This document shows, one piece after another, positions 27,949 through 36,066 of a stretch of DNA of 64,000 nucleotides. Position numbers and translations under genes: made by a program. Below the pieces are notes generated by a model. That model saw only the letters and a program-made list of their open reading frames with translations, had not been told where the DNA came from and searched no databases. Where the stretch lies: NCBI GenBank assembly GCA_965243715.1, contig CBDEVU010000017.1, positions 1,054,001 through 1,118,000 on the forward strand, read 5' to 3'. Source of the stretch: UBA11606 sp965243715. Its GTDB lineage: Bacteria > Actinomycetota > Acidimicrobiia > Acidimicrobiales > Aldehydirespiratoraceae. The first letter of the stretch is position 1; each line of letters opens with the position of its first letter.

Positions 27949-28767
27949 ATGCCAATTAAAGTGGAACCGATTACGGCGGTTCTCGGCGCCGAAGTATCCG
28001 GTGTCGATATGGCCGACGTCGATGACGCGACCCGAGACGAACTTCGTCAAGCCTGGATGGATCACAAGGTCCTAGTGCTGCGCGACCAGGACGTCACCAC
28101 CGAGCAACACATAGCGTTTGGCCGCCTCTTTGGGGAACTCGAGATACACCCGTTTACCGACTCCACTGATGGTTATCCAGAGATTGTGCTGTTAGGAGCA
28201 GGCGGCGATACGGGCAAGACCTTTGTTGCGGCGGGCTGGCACAGCGATGTGACGTGGCGAGCCGAACCCTCTTTGGGTTCCATCCTGCGGGGCGTGGCCG
28301 TTCCCGAGGTGGGCGGCGATACCTGTTTCGCTAGTGCGTGCGAGGCCTATCAGCGGTTGTCAACCGAGTGGAAGGATCGGGTCGATGATCTCGTGGCGGT
28401 TCACGATTACATGAACGTGTTCGGACGTCAGGTTCCAGCCGAAGAGCGCGAGGCGATGCGCGAGCAGTATCCGGCCCAACAACACCCAGTCATTCGCACT
28501 CACCCCGAAACCGGCGAGCGGGCGATTTATACGAATATCGGGTTCACCTCGCATATCGAGGGCGTATCCGATGACGAGAGCGCAACAATCCTCCGTCATC
28601 TCGAACGGGCGATCATGAACCCGTCGGTTCAGTGCCGAGTCCGTTGGCGCCCCAATACTTTCGTGATGTGGGATAATCGCTCAACCCAGCACTCGGCCAC
28701 CAATGACTTCTTGCCCGCCTACCGCCGCATGGAGCGGGTCACCATCACTGGGGATCGGCCCTTTTAG
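27949..28767 (+). CDS. TauD/TfdA-family 2-oxoglutarate-dependent dioxygenase
   Basis: A 272-residue non-heme iron enzyme. The iron triad is H98-x-D100 (GWHSDVTW) and H248 (STQHSATND), with the 2-oxoglutarate-binding arginine in YRRMERVTITG. N-terminal GAEVSGVDMADVDD and VLVLRDQDVT are typical. Family members hydroxylate taurine, phenoxyacids, alkyl sulfates and others; the substrate is not evident. AAAAAGGAAAG precedes ATG 27949. It stands alone between a lipoprotein gene and the initiator tRNA. Confidence 0.9.
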   Translation: MPIKVEPITAVLGAEVSGVDMADVDDATRDELRQAWMDHKVLVLRDQDVTTEQHIAFGRLFGELEIHPFTDSTDGYPEIVLLGAGGDTGKTFVAAGWHSDVTWRAEPSLGSILRGVAVPEVGGDTCFASACEAYQRLSTEWKDRVDDLVAVHDYMNVFGRQVPAEEREAMREQYPAQQHPVIRTHPETGERAIYTNIGFTSHIEGVSDDESATILRHLERAIMNPSVQCRVRWRPNTFVMWDNRSTQHSATNDFLPAYRRMERVTITGDRPF

Positions 28768-28896
28768 CAGCGCTAGCCACTGTTGGCTTCGCCACCGGGA
28801 TCGGTGATTATCTCGTCGCTGCACTCGGCCCCGCCGTTGGACAAGGATCTTGCGTTGTTGGGTGGATTTACTCGAATCGTCCGCTATCGTTGCGAT

Positions 28897-28973
<77 letters not shown>

Positions 28974-28974
28974 A

Positions 28975-28997
28975 TGTGATGTCTCAAGACATCGGAA
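28975..28997 (+). repeat. IS left terminal inverted repeat
   Basis: Contains TCAAGACATCGGAA, matching TCAGGACATCGGAA at the other end of the element with one mismatch, plus a partial match (TGTG-TG) in the outer nine bases. Confidence 0.75.
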
Positions 28998-29024
28998 CCT
29001 CCTGAACCTGCGGGCAGGGGGTTC
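28995..29024. terminator. Stem-loop inside IS left end
   Basis: GAACCTCCTG pairs with CAGGGGGTTC (one G.T pair) around a 10-base loop. It lies between tRNA and transposase 3' ends, so it could terminate both transcripts; there is no clear U-tract. Confidence 0.45.
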
Positions 29025-29025
29025 T

Positions 29026-30183
29026 TCATGTTTTGAAGCGTGGTTGGTAGTCGGTGCTTGGGTTGAGGGTGAGGTGGCGGAGGAGTTCGCCGGTTTGGGT
29101 GGCGATGACGCGGATGTCGAGGTCGTCGATGAGCATGATGACCGCTGTTTCTTTGAGTGGCCGGCCGATGGAGATGTGGTGCATGCGTCCGGCGCGGCGG
29201 AGTGAGGCGGCTCCGGTTTTGTCGATGCGGTCGCGTCTGATGCGGTAGTGCGGGCCGACGTCGGTGCCTGCCGGGCCAGTCTTGGGGAGGCGTTGGTAGG
29301 CGACTGCGGGTGTGCGTCGTTTGAGGCTGCTGTGTGGCCGGTGGTTGTTGTAGTGCTCGACGAAGTTGTCGATGTGCGTTTGGAGTTCGTTGATGGTGTT
29401 GGCGGAGTGGGCTCGGAGCCACTTTTTGAGGGTTTGTTGGAAGCGTTCGACTTTGCCGGTGGTGGTGGGGTGGTTTGGTCGGGTGTGTTTTTGTTCGATG
29501 TCGAGGTCGACGAGGAGTGTTTCGAGTTGGTTGCGACCGCCGCGGCCTCCGGAAAAGCGGGTGGTGTAAACCATGCCGTTGTCGGTCAGGACCGAAGCGG
29601 GAAAGCCGTGTTGTTCTGCGGTTTTGGTGAATGTTTCGACAAGGATGAGGCCGCTGACACGCTGGTGGGCGGTGCTGTGGAGGCAGTAGCGGGAGTGGTC
29701 GTCGAGCCAGGTGATGATTTCGGTGTCGGCGCCGGTGGTTAGGCGTTGGTGGGTGAAGTCGGATTGCCACATCTCGTTAGGGAGTTCGGCTTCGAAACGG
29801 ATGTAGGACCTCTTAGGTCGTTTCTTTGGTTGGGGTTCGATGAGTCCTGCGGCGAGGAGTCGTCGTCGGATCGTTGAGATCGACACGTCGATGTTGTGGT
29901 GTTGGTGTAGATGCCATTTGATGGTTTCGGGGCCGGCGTCGAGGCCCTGGCTGTCGAGTTCGACGCGCAGGTTCACGATGTGTTCGTTCACGACATCGGA
30001 AACCATGCTTGGTGAGCTTCGGGGTCGTCGCGATCGGGGTTCGAACGCGGCTTCGCCGTGGGTTCGATACTGCGCGAGGAGTTTGGAGACCCAACCTCGG
30101 GTTACGCCGTAGCGGCGGGCTGTTTCGGCCTGGGAGAACCCTTCAACGGTGACCGACAAGATGATGGCGCGTCGCTTCGACAT
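29026..30183 (-). CDS. IS481-family transposase
   Basis: A 385-residue DDE transposase. The N-terminal helix-turn-helix (FSQAETARRYGVTRGWVSKL) binds the ends. The rve catalytic core keeps the DDE triad: aspartate in MWQSDFTH, aspartate in LTDNGMVY and glutamate in TGKVERFQQTLKKW. A C-terminal domain follows EHYNNHRPHSSL. Full length with no interruptions, so the element may still be active. It occupies nearly the whole insertion sequence. Confidence 0.95.
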   Translation of the reverse strand: MSKRRAIILSVTVEGFSQAETARRYGVTRGWVSKLLAQYRTHGEAAFEPRSRRPRSSPSMVSDVVNEHIVNLRVELDSQGLDAGPETIKWHLHQHHNIDVSISTIRRRLLAAGLIEPQPKKRPKRSYIRFEAELPNEMWQSDFTHQRLTTGADTEIITWLDDHSRYCLHSTAHQRVSGLILVETFTKTAEQHGFPASVLTDNGMVYTTRFSGGRGGRNQLETLLVDLDIEQKHTRPNHPTTTGKVERFQQTLKKWLRAHSANTINELQTHIDNFVEHYNNHRPHSSLKRRTPAVAYQRLPKTGPAGTDVGPHYRIRRDRIDKTGAASLRRAGRMHHISIGRPLKETAVIMLIDDLDIRVIATQTGELLRHLTLNPSTDYQPRFKT

Positions 30184-30203
30184 CGCCCACCCTGACCCTC
30201 AAA

Positions 30204-30253
30204 GTGTTTCCGATGTCCTGACACATGTGTTTCCGATGTCCTGAACCAACACA
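30204..30253. repeat. IS right end with duplicated terminal motif
   Basis: GTGTTTCCGATGTCCTGA occurs at 30204-30221 and again at 30227-30244, a direct repeat with 23-base periodicity. The outer copy is part of the terminal inverted repeat; the inner one may be a second transposase site or part of the transposase promoter region. Confidence 0.75.
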
Positions 30254-30293
30254 CACAATCCATGCTGTCAGTGCTCCGTCGTACTATTGACAC

Positions 30294-30596
30294 ATGGCTA
30301 GATGCACAACTCCGAAACAAGAACATCGGACAGCAAGTGGCGCCGCCGCCTGCCCTTTACACGGGGGGAGAAGATCCTCGTACGGCTCCTACTCACAGCG
30401 GCATTCCTACACTTCTGTCTCCCAGTCGGCGGCAAGTAGGAATAGCCCGGGTGGTAGGAGTGGTTCATCAGGTGGTTCGACGCGGCCGCCATGGTCGCCA
30501 AGTAACTCGGCAGTGGCTTACACGTCCGAGCAGGTCCGCGCGCTAGCGCCGTATCGCCGTGCGGTGGAGTCACAGGGTCTACAGCTAGCACCCTAG
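30294..30596 (+). CDS. Small Cys-containing hypothetical protein, possibly a fragment
   Basis: A 100-residue ORF starting MARCTTPKQEHRTASGAAAC-PLHGG. The N-terminal layout, a cysteine then HRTASGAAxCPxxGG, resembles a short zinc-finger-like leader found on otherwise unrelated bacterial hypothetical proteins. After it comes a Ser/Gly/Arg-rich spacer and the end VAYTSEQVRALAPYRRAVESQ. The large domain that normally follows such leaders is missing, so this may be a truncated gene. It lies just past the IS right end; TTGACA upstream (near 30288) overlaps its start region. Confidence 0.4.
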   Translation: MARCTTPKQEHRTASGAAACPLHGGRRSSYGSYSQRHSYTSVSQSAASRNSPGGRSGSSGGSTRPPWSPSNSAVAYTSEQVRALAPYRRAVESQGLQLAP

Positions 30597-30640
30597 AACG
30601 GCATCGAGCGGTAGGAAGCGGATTGCCGCGTCGCTAGATG

Positions 30641-31575
30641 CTACTCACTGGCGCTGGTTACTGCAGGTGGGCCTGCTGCGTGGTTTGGAGAGGTCATTGG
30701 GCTTTGGGCCGTCGGGTGTGTTTGGGTTGCTGCGTAGTCGTTGACTGCGTTGCGAGAGGAGCGCCAGGTGCCGTCTGCTCCTTGGGTGCTGTCGAGTCGT
30801 CCTCGTTATGCGGCTTGGCGTAGTGCTGGCACGGAGAACTGGTCGTCGGCGAGCGCAGTAAGGGGGGACGAGTCGTGCTGGTCCGGCGACGTTGGGCACG
30901 ATGAAGCGGTTGAGGTTGTCGAGCATTGCTCGGGCGATGATCTCACCGAGCGTTCCGTGGTCGCCTTGGTCCGCGCGTTGAAGTCCGCGTTGGTACGCAT
31001 CTCGTTGATTCTTGAAGATGACAATCGGGGGGTATCCGAGTCGTACGAGTATGAGGTTCAGGGTGAGTCGCCCGGTTCGTTCGTTGCCGTCGATGAACGG
31101 GTGGATGCATTCGAAGCGGTGATGGAGTCTCGCCAAGTGCGACCACATCGGCGACCCAGTCAGCTATCAACGCTGGGACGTCCGTCCATGGTGGTGGTGT
31201 CATGCCACCGTCGAACGTTGCGATGTCGTGTTCGCGAAAACTCCCTGGTGACTCTGCGTCGGTTGCGTCTGGGTGAGGGGTAACACCCCATACAAGGTTC
31301 ATTGCTTTGTAGTGGATTCGGCGGAGTTCGTTGAGGTTGATCAGGCCCTTATCGCTCCAGTCGTCGAGGTCGAGTGTTTGGCCGTACACCCAGCGGGCGG
31401 CGTCGCTGTTGCCTTCGAGCGCGGTTGAGTGATGGGCTTCGAGATGGCAGATGTCTGACCAGATTGTTTCTGATTCCTTCGGTGACGGCAGCCCGCCGAA
31501 GCGTTCGTTGAGTTCGTCGAGCGCGCTGGCGAGGCGTCGGTAGGTAGTTTCTCTGCTGGGTCGTCCTCGCGCCAT
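30641..31575 (-). pseudogene. Fic-domain protein, multiply disrupted
   Basis: Reading starts at ATG 31575 (MARGRPSRETTYRRLASAL..., with the Fic N-terminal helices and the inhibitory-type SxxxEGN motif STALEGNS) and continues to about 31140, where the Fic core moves to another frame: LARLHHRFECIHPFIDGNER. A second shift lies at the G6 run 30862-30867, after which ALADDQFSVPALRQAA continues to an in-frame TAA (30806-30808), and homology-like sequence (RGRLDSTQGADGTWRSSRNA) goes on to a stop at 30641. The core motif HPFxDGNGR is also changed to GNER. With two frameshifts and a nonsense codon, an AMP-transferase is no longer made. Confidence 0.82.
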
Positions 31576-32024
31576 GTGGTGCTGATCCGTTCGATTTTCG
31601 CGGAAGTTGAGTAGTTGATCTCCCGATGAATTGAACTCATCAACTTCTAATCACAAATTTGTGCGCAAGGGGTTCCGTTACTCGACCGCCTTGAGCTGAT
31701 TCAGTCGATTTTCTTACGTTTTGCGTTCTTGTGGCTTTAGATAGAGCATTTTTTGGAAGAATTAGCGGCTGAAACTTTCACTTTGTGGGCTTAGAGGCCG
31801 TTAGTGTGCGTTTATGGCACGCGTGGCGTTGGACCGCGGCGATGCCGTGGACCGACCGAGCCGCAACAGAGGGTCAACTCGATGCGACCAACGCTCTGCT
31901 TGATTCGGCGGATGCGCAGAACTCAAGTATCGGGCTCAGGCTTCCCTGAGGACTTGGCGGGCCTTCCCTATTCGGGGCGTGACAAGGGTGCTCTGATTGA
32001 CGACGATCTGGTGACGGTGGGCAG
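31576..32024. other. Intergenic stretch between Fic pseudogene and HNH gene
   Basis: About 450 bases with no gene I can support. The first half is AT-rich and should hold the former Fic promoter. The second half has only short ORFs with no family resemblance; the longest, 31804-32028 plus, overlaps the HNH gene and looks random. Possibly eroded accessory sequence. Confidence 0.45.
31652..31663. promoter_or_regulatory. Perfect 12-bp palindrome upstream of Fic pseudogene
   Basis: CACAAATTTGTG is a perfect palindrome 77 nt before the Fic start. Fic genes are often autoregulated with a small antitoxin, but no antitoxin ORF is seen, so this operator call is speculative. Confidence 0.3.
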
Positions 32025-33122
32025 TTAGGTGAAGTCGCTATGCAGAATGGGTTTTCGGTGTCGGGCAGGGTCGCCGCGTCGGCCTCGGTGTTTTCGCCCG
32101 TGGCAGTTCCAGCAGGGTAGTTCGAGGTTGTCGATGTCGGTTGGCCCGCCGTGGGCCCATTCCTTGGTGTGGTGGGCTTCGGTGCGGTCCGGTGTTGCTC
32201 CGCATTCGCTACAGCCGCGATGGCGGGCGATGAGGGCAATCCACTGATCGCGACTGGCCAAACGAGTTGATCGCCCGAGCCACAACGGCCGTCCGTCGCC
32301 TGCGAAGATTTGACCGACGACTTCGGCGGTGGGGCCGAGTTCGATGAGTACGTCGTCGGGTACGGGACTGCCGTCAGCGAGTTCGGTGCTCCCCGTCTCG
32401 AGACAGTGCAGGAGGTGGACCATGTGCTTGGGATGAGGCTTGCCCGAACGGGTAGAGCGGGGGTCCCCAGTAATCAACGCCACCATCGCATCGGCGCGAC
32501 GCTGCTTCACCGTACGAGTGTCGTCGGGGCTGATCTGGTTAGCAAACTCCCGCAAAGCCGCCAAGACTCGTGCGCCATTGATCGGATCGAGGCGGCTCAA
32601 GATGTTGACCATCCCCTCGCCATCAACCCAGTCAGTTACCTCACGGAGTCGACGTTGCCGAGCATGACGCTTCTCAACCGTGCCCTGAGATTCCCTCCTG
32701 TTGACCCACTCCCGAGTCTTCTTAGCAAACCGGTCGGCAGGCAAATCCGCAGCCAACGAGAGCAACTCCTCGGCCTCACCCGGCGATACCCGCGCCGCGG
32801 CCTCAGCACACACAGCGGCGTGCTCAGAAGTGATAACCCCGCTTGCCAAGCTCTCGGCCACAGCGGGCATCTGCGCCAACTGAGCAGCGACCTTGGCGTC
32901 TTGTTTGGACTGGCGGTTCGAGCGCCGCGACAACGAATGCCCCACAGAGGCGGCATCGGCACCGGAATCGCCCAACGCGTCGATCCCAGCCAAGCAAGCC
33001 AAGCGTCGTTCTTGCGCGTGAGCGATCACTCGATCAAGCCCACCAATGGTTGTGGTCAACTCCGGTCGAGACATTCCATGGAGAGCAACCTCGTCCAAGT
33101 TGTCGTGCGCTTTCTGGAACAT
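32025..33122 (-). CDS. DUF222 domain-containing HNH nuclease-like protein (13E12 type)
   Basis: A 365-residue protein of the actinobacterial 13E12-repeat/DUF222 group. The N-terminal helical DUF222 region covers about 1-260 (e.g. GVITSEHAAVCAEAAARV, DPINGARVLAALREF). The C-terminal HNH fold has the zinc pair CSECG, the core EAHHTKEWAHGGPTDIDNL and the second knuckle CWNCHGRKH, all intact. These genes occur in many copies with variable presence and are treated as mobile or selfish nucleases, without proven target. ATG 33122 follows an AT-rich promoter region. Confidence 0.9.
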   Translation of the reverse strand: MFQKAHDNLDEVALHGMSRPELTTTIGGLDRVIAHAQERRLACLAGIDALGDSGADAASVGHSLSRRSNRQSKQDAKVAAQLAQMPAVAESLASGVITSEHAAVCAEAAARVSPGEAEELLSLAADLPADRFAKKTREWVNRRESQGTVEKRHARQRRLREVTDWVDGEGMVNILSRLDPINGARVLAALREFANQISPDDTRTVKQRRADAMVALITGDPRSTRSGKPHPKHMVHLLHCLETGSTELADGSPVPDDVLIELGPTAEVVGQIFAGDGRPLWLGRSTRLASRDQWIALIARHRGCSECGATPDRTEAHHTKEWAHGGPTDIDNLELPCWNCHGRKHRGRRGDPARHRKPILHSDFT

Positions 33123-33208
33123 GTGTATATCGTATCAAAACGAAATTAGAATGTCAACAAGAAATTCGTATATAGAAAAAATATGTTCTTTTATGATGTC
33201 GTTGTTGG
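33123..33208. other. AT-rich gap between HNH and ATPase genes
   Basis: About 85 bases that are strikingly AT-rich (runs such as AAATTAGAATGTCAAC and TATAGAAAAAATATG) against a GC-rich background. It is upstream of the HNH gene and downstream of the DUF4143 gene, both minus strand. It probably contains the HNH promoter and supports recent acquisition of this block. Confidence 0.5.
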
Positions 33209-34480
33209 CTATGCGGTGAGGAGGGCGGCGGGGATTACTGCTATACCGTCGAGGCGTCGGTAGGCGTCTTGGCCGGTGGTGATGATGGCCGCGTCGAGTA
33301 GGTCATCGCCGATAGTGTCGGCGAGCCATCGAAGGTGTTGAGTGTCGCGGTCGCTGATAGTGGCGGAGAGTTTGATCTCGAGGGCGACGACTTGGCCGTC
33401 GCCTCGTTCGATGATGAGGTCTATCTCGTGCTCACCGGCTCGGGTGCGTAGATGGTGGACCCGTGCTTCGTTGGCTTGAGCGTAAGTCCGTACTGACAGG
33501 GTCACGAGTGACTCGAAGAGTGCTCCGAGGAGGGTGCCGTCCCTAGGTATCGTTGGCCCGGCACCGATGCCGCTGATTAAGGCTTCAGTGTCGACACCGA
33601 GCAGTCGTGCGGCGAGGGCTGGATCGGCGAGTTGGTGTACGGGTGATTTGGCGAGGCGTCGAAGTCGGTTGCGCGATGGTGTCCATGCCGTGACTTCTTC
33701 GATCATCCATAGCTGTTCCAGTGTGGCTCGGTAGGGGTGGGTGGTGGATCGGGCTGGTTTGCTCCTCTCCCCGGATGAGGCGGCGTCTCTGATGGTGTCG
33801 AAGGATGCCGTTGTTGAGGTTGCTGCGGCGTAGGCGGTCAGCCACCGGCGGAGGACTCCTTGGTTTCGCACGTTGTGACCGGCTTCGCTGAACTCGCGCT
33901 CGACAATGCGGTCTATGTAGCTGTCTAGCTGGGCGCGCAACAGTCGTCCTGAGAGTCTGCGAATAGCTGGGAATCCCGATCGGGTGATTTCGTCGGTGTA
34001 GGTCTCGAGATCGACGGAGGTATTACCCCACAATTCTGGGCGATCGCCGCGCAGGAGGTCGGCGAGGCTCACGGTCGGGGTCTCGATATCGCGCTCGGCG
34101 AGGGACATGGGGCGCATGCGAACGGTGACGATCCGGCCCGCTCCGGAATGGGTTGGGGCCTGACGGGGGGCGGCTGAGCCTGTGAGGATGAAGCGTGCCG
34201 GACTTGGGTCGGCGTCGACGGCTCGGCGTACGAGGTCCCACGAGGCCGGGAGTCGTTGCCACTCGTCGATGAGGACGGGTGGAACCCCTGAAGTCAGTCG
34301 CTTCGGTGCCGCGCTGAATAACTCATGCTGGCTGGGATCATCGAGCCGATGCGTCGTGGAGACTCGTCGTTGCGCCGTTTCGGTCTTGCCAACGGCCTTC
34401 GGCCCTTCGAGCGATATGGCCGGTAACCCAGTTAGCAGTTCGTTGAGTTCGATGTCGACGATTCGAGGGCGATACTTCAT
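33209..34480 (-). CDS. AAA ATPase with DUF4143 domain
   Basis: A 423-residue protein of the AAA_14-DUF4143 type. Walker A is GPKAVGKT (26-33), Walker B PVLIDEWQRLP and a sensor-like ILTGSA follows. The middle is a winged-helix region, and the end has EIDLIIERGDGQVVALEIK, a D-x(n)-ExK pattern like PD-(D/E)xK nuclease cores. The family is common in mobile regions; its biological role is unsettled. It has its own start at ATG 34480, divergent from the transporter operon. Confidence 0.88.
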   Translation of the reverse strand: MKYRPRIVDIELNELLTGLPAISLEGPKAVGKTETAQRRVSTTHRLDDPSQHELFSAAPKRLTSGVPPVLIDEWQRLPASWDLVRRAVDADPSPARFILTGSAAPRQAPTHSGAGRIVTVRMRPMSLAERDIETPTVSLADLLRGDRPELWGNTSVDLETYTDEITRSGFPAIRRLSGRLLRAQLDSYIDRIVEREFSEAGHNVRNQGVLRRWLTAYAAATSTTASFDTIRDAASSGERSKPARSTTHPYRATLEQLWMIEEVTAWTPSRNRLRRLAKSPVHQLADPALAARLLGVDTEALISGIGAGPTIPRDGTLLGALFESLVTLSVRTYAQANEARVHHLRTRAGEHEIDLIIERGDGQVVALEIKLSATISDRDTQHLRWLADTIGDDLLDAAIITTGQDAYRRLDGIAVIPAALLTA

Positions 34481-34557
34481 ATAGCGTACACTACCAAGTG
34501 GACGGCTACTGTACTACGTATTGGACACACCGTAGCGGTCATTTTGGACGGCGGTGC

Positions 34558-34613
34558 CCGACTACCTGCAATCGCGGGTAGTCGGCGTCGAATCCTGCAT
34601 TCGCGGGTATCGG
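34558..34613. promoter_or_regulatory. Stem-loop and direct repeats upstream of the amide transporter
   Basis: CCGACTACC (34558-34566) pairs perfectly with GGTAGTCGG (34577-34585) around ten bases. The right arm with its loop, CTGCAATCGCGGGTAGTCGG, recurs almost exactly as CTGCATTCGCGGGTATCGG at 34595-34613. Two near-identical 20-mers about 29 bases apart, 115 nt before the binding-protein gene, fit a regulator site or an RNA element. Confidence 0.45.
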
Positions 34614-34729
34614 CTAGGCAAAAAGACCTTGATAGTTCCACCTAGGGAACGCATGCGGTCATTGTCGCACGCGGGCACCGGAAGAAAGCACCAACTGGGC
34701 TTTCGAGACTTCGTGGAGGGTCTAGGAAC

Positions 34730-36028
34730 ATGACCATGGGAACTAGAGATGGAAAGGATCGCTGGCTGCGGTTGGTAATCCTGACATTCGGTGTGGTGCT
34801 TGTCGCGGCATCCTGCGGTAGTGACGAGTCAAATGAGGCTCCCAGTTCGACTGAGCCGGCGGTTGCAGAGTCGTCGCAGGAAGATGCTGACCCGGTTCGT
34901 GTTGGGAGCCTGCTCGACGAGACTGGACCGTTGAACATTTACGGCACGCCGATGGGTGATGCCACCCGTCTGGCGATCGCTGATATCAATGCGAATGGTG
35001 GAGTTCTGGGTCGTCCACTCGAACTTGTAGCACTGGATTCGAAGTCTGATCAGAACGAGTACATCACCGGGGCTGACCGACTGGTCGCCGAGGATCTGGC
35101 GGTTGTTCACGCGGGGATCACGAGTGCCTCGCGTGAAGCTATCCGGCCGACGTTTGACGACGCTGAATTGCTCCACTTCTATAACGTTTTGTATGAGGGT
35201 GGGCAGTGTGATCGGAACCTGTTCGTGACCGGTGTGACGCCGACGCAGCAGCTGCAAGTCCTTATTCCGTGGGCCATTGAGAACCTTGGGCCGCGTCTCT
35301 ACATTCTTGCCGCGGACTACAACTACGGTCAGATCTCAGCCGATTGGGTGCGACAGTACGCGGAGGAAAACGGTGGCGAAATCGTAGGCGAGGACTTTTT
35401 CCCTCTCGATGTCGCTGAGTTCGGGACCACGGTCTCTGATGTTCAGGGGGAGGCCCCAGACGCTGTTGTATCGCTGCTCGTTGGCGGCGCGCATATGTCC
35501 TTCTATAGCCAATTTGCCGCTGCAGGTGTCAATGCTGACACCCCAATCGTTTCGACCACGTTCGGCCTTGGTAGCGAACAAGTAGCCCTTGACGCTGCAT
35601 CGGCGGAGAACATCATCGTTGCGTTGCCATATTTCGAGGAACTCGATACTCCAGGTAACGCTAAGTTCGTGGCAGCGTGGCAGGCGGAGTACGGGGTCGA
35701 CTATCCATACATCACCGATCTCGCTGTATACACGTGGGAGGGCTGGCACCTGTGGGCGGATGCGGTGAACGCAGCAGGAAGTCTTGATCGCGAAGCCGTG
35801 ATCACTCAACTTGAGAGTGGTGTGAGTTTCGACGGCCCGAAGGGCACGGTCACGTTCGACGGACCGTCGCATCACTTGACACAGCCGGTGAGTTTGGCTC
35901 GCACGAACGACTCGAACGGATTCGATGTGTTTGAGACATTCGATAGTGTGTCGCCGTCTTGGGAACAGGAAACATGCGACCTTCTTGCCAATCCCGAACT
36001 CAATGAGCAATTCGTTCCAGGTAACTAG
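34730..36028 (+). CDS. ABC transporter substrate-binding lipoprotein, urea/amide type
   Basis: A 432-residue periplasmic-binding-like lipoprotein. Signal peptide with lipidation cysteine C29 (LVAASC), acidic S/E tether to about 55, then a type I two-lobe fold: VRVGSLLDETGPLNIYG, GGVLGRPLELVALDSKSD, HFYNVLYEGGQCDRNLF. The Y-N-x-x-Y-E-G segment and overall pattern match UrtA/FmdD/AmiC, which bind urea or short-chain amides, rather than amino-acid LivJ. It heads the transporter operon and faces an amidase at the far end, supporting an amide ligand. ATG 34730; ATG 34736 is an alternative. Confidence 0.88.
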   Translation: MTMGTRDGKDRWLRLVILTFGVVLVAASCGSDESNEAPSSTEPAVAESSQEDADPVRVGSLLDETGPLNIYGTPMGDATRLAIADINANGGVLGRPLELVALDSKSDQNEYITGADRLVAEDLAVVHAGITSASREAIRPTFDDAELLHFYNVLYEGGQCDRNLFVTGVTPTQQLQVLIPWAIENLGPRLYILAADYNYGQISADWVRQYAEENGGEIVGEDFFPLDVAEFGTTVSDVQGEAPDAVVSLLVGGAHMSFYSQFAAAGVNADTPIVSTTFGLGSEQVALDAASAENIIVALPYFEELDTPGNAKFVAAWQAEYGVDYPYITDLAVYTWEGWHLWADAVNAAGSLDREAVITQLESGVSFDGPKGTVTFDGPSHHLTQPVSLARTNDSNGFDVFETFDSVSPSWEQETCDLLANPELNEQFVPGN

Positions 36029-36066
36029 GCCGCATCTTCTCCACGGCTAGGGACGGATCGCAGATC

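Larger units (their letters stand above)
28975..30253 (-). mobile_element. IS481-family insertion sequence
   Basis: About 1.28 kb with one transposase gene on the minus strand. Terminal inverted repeats: left TGTGATGTC then TCAAGACATCGGAA (28975-28997); right, read inward, TGTGTTGGT then TCAGGACATCGGAA (complement of 30231-30253). The core 14 bases differ at one position. A further copy of the core lies inside the right end. I see no clear target duplication. The insertion sits immediately after the initiator tRNA gene. Boundaries may be off by a few bases. Confidence 0.8.

Noticed and set aside
31804..32028. A 74-codon plus-strand ORF between the Fic pseudogene and HNH gene.
   Set aside because: No ribosome site, no similarity that I can recognise, and it runs into the HNH gene's 3' end on the other strand.
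35336..36010. A 224-codon minus-strand frame opposite the UrtA-like gene.
   Set aside because: The plus-strand gene is intact and conserved; the reverse frame has no start context and no motif.
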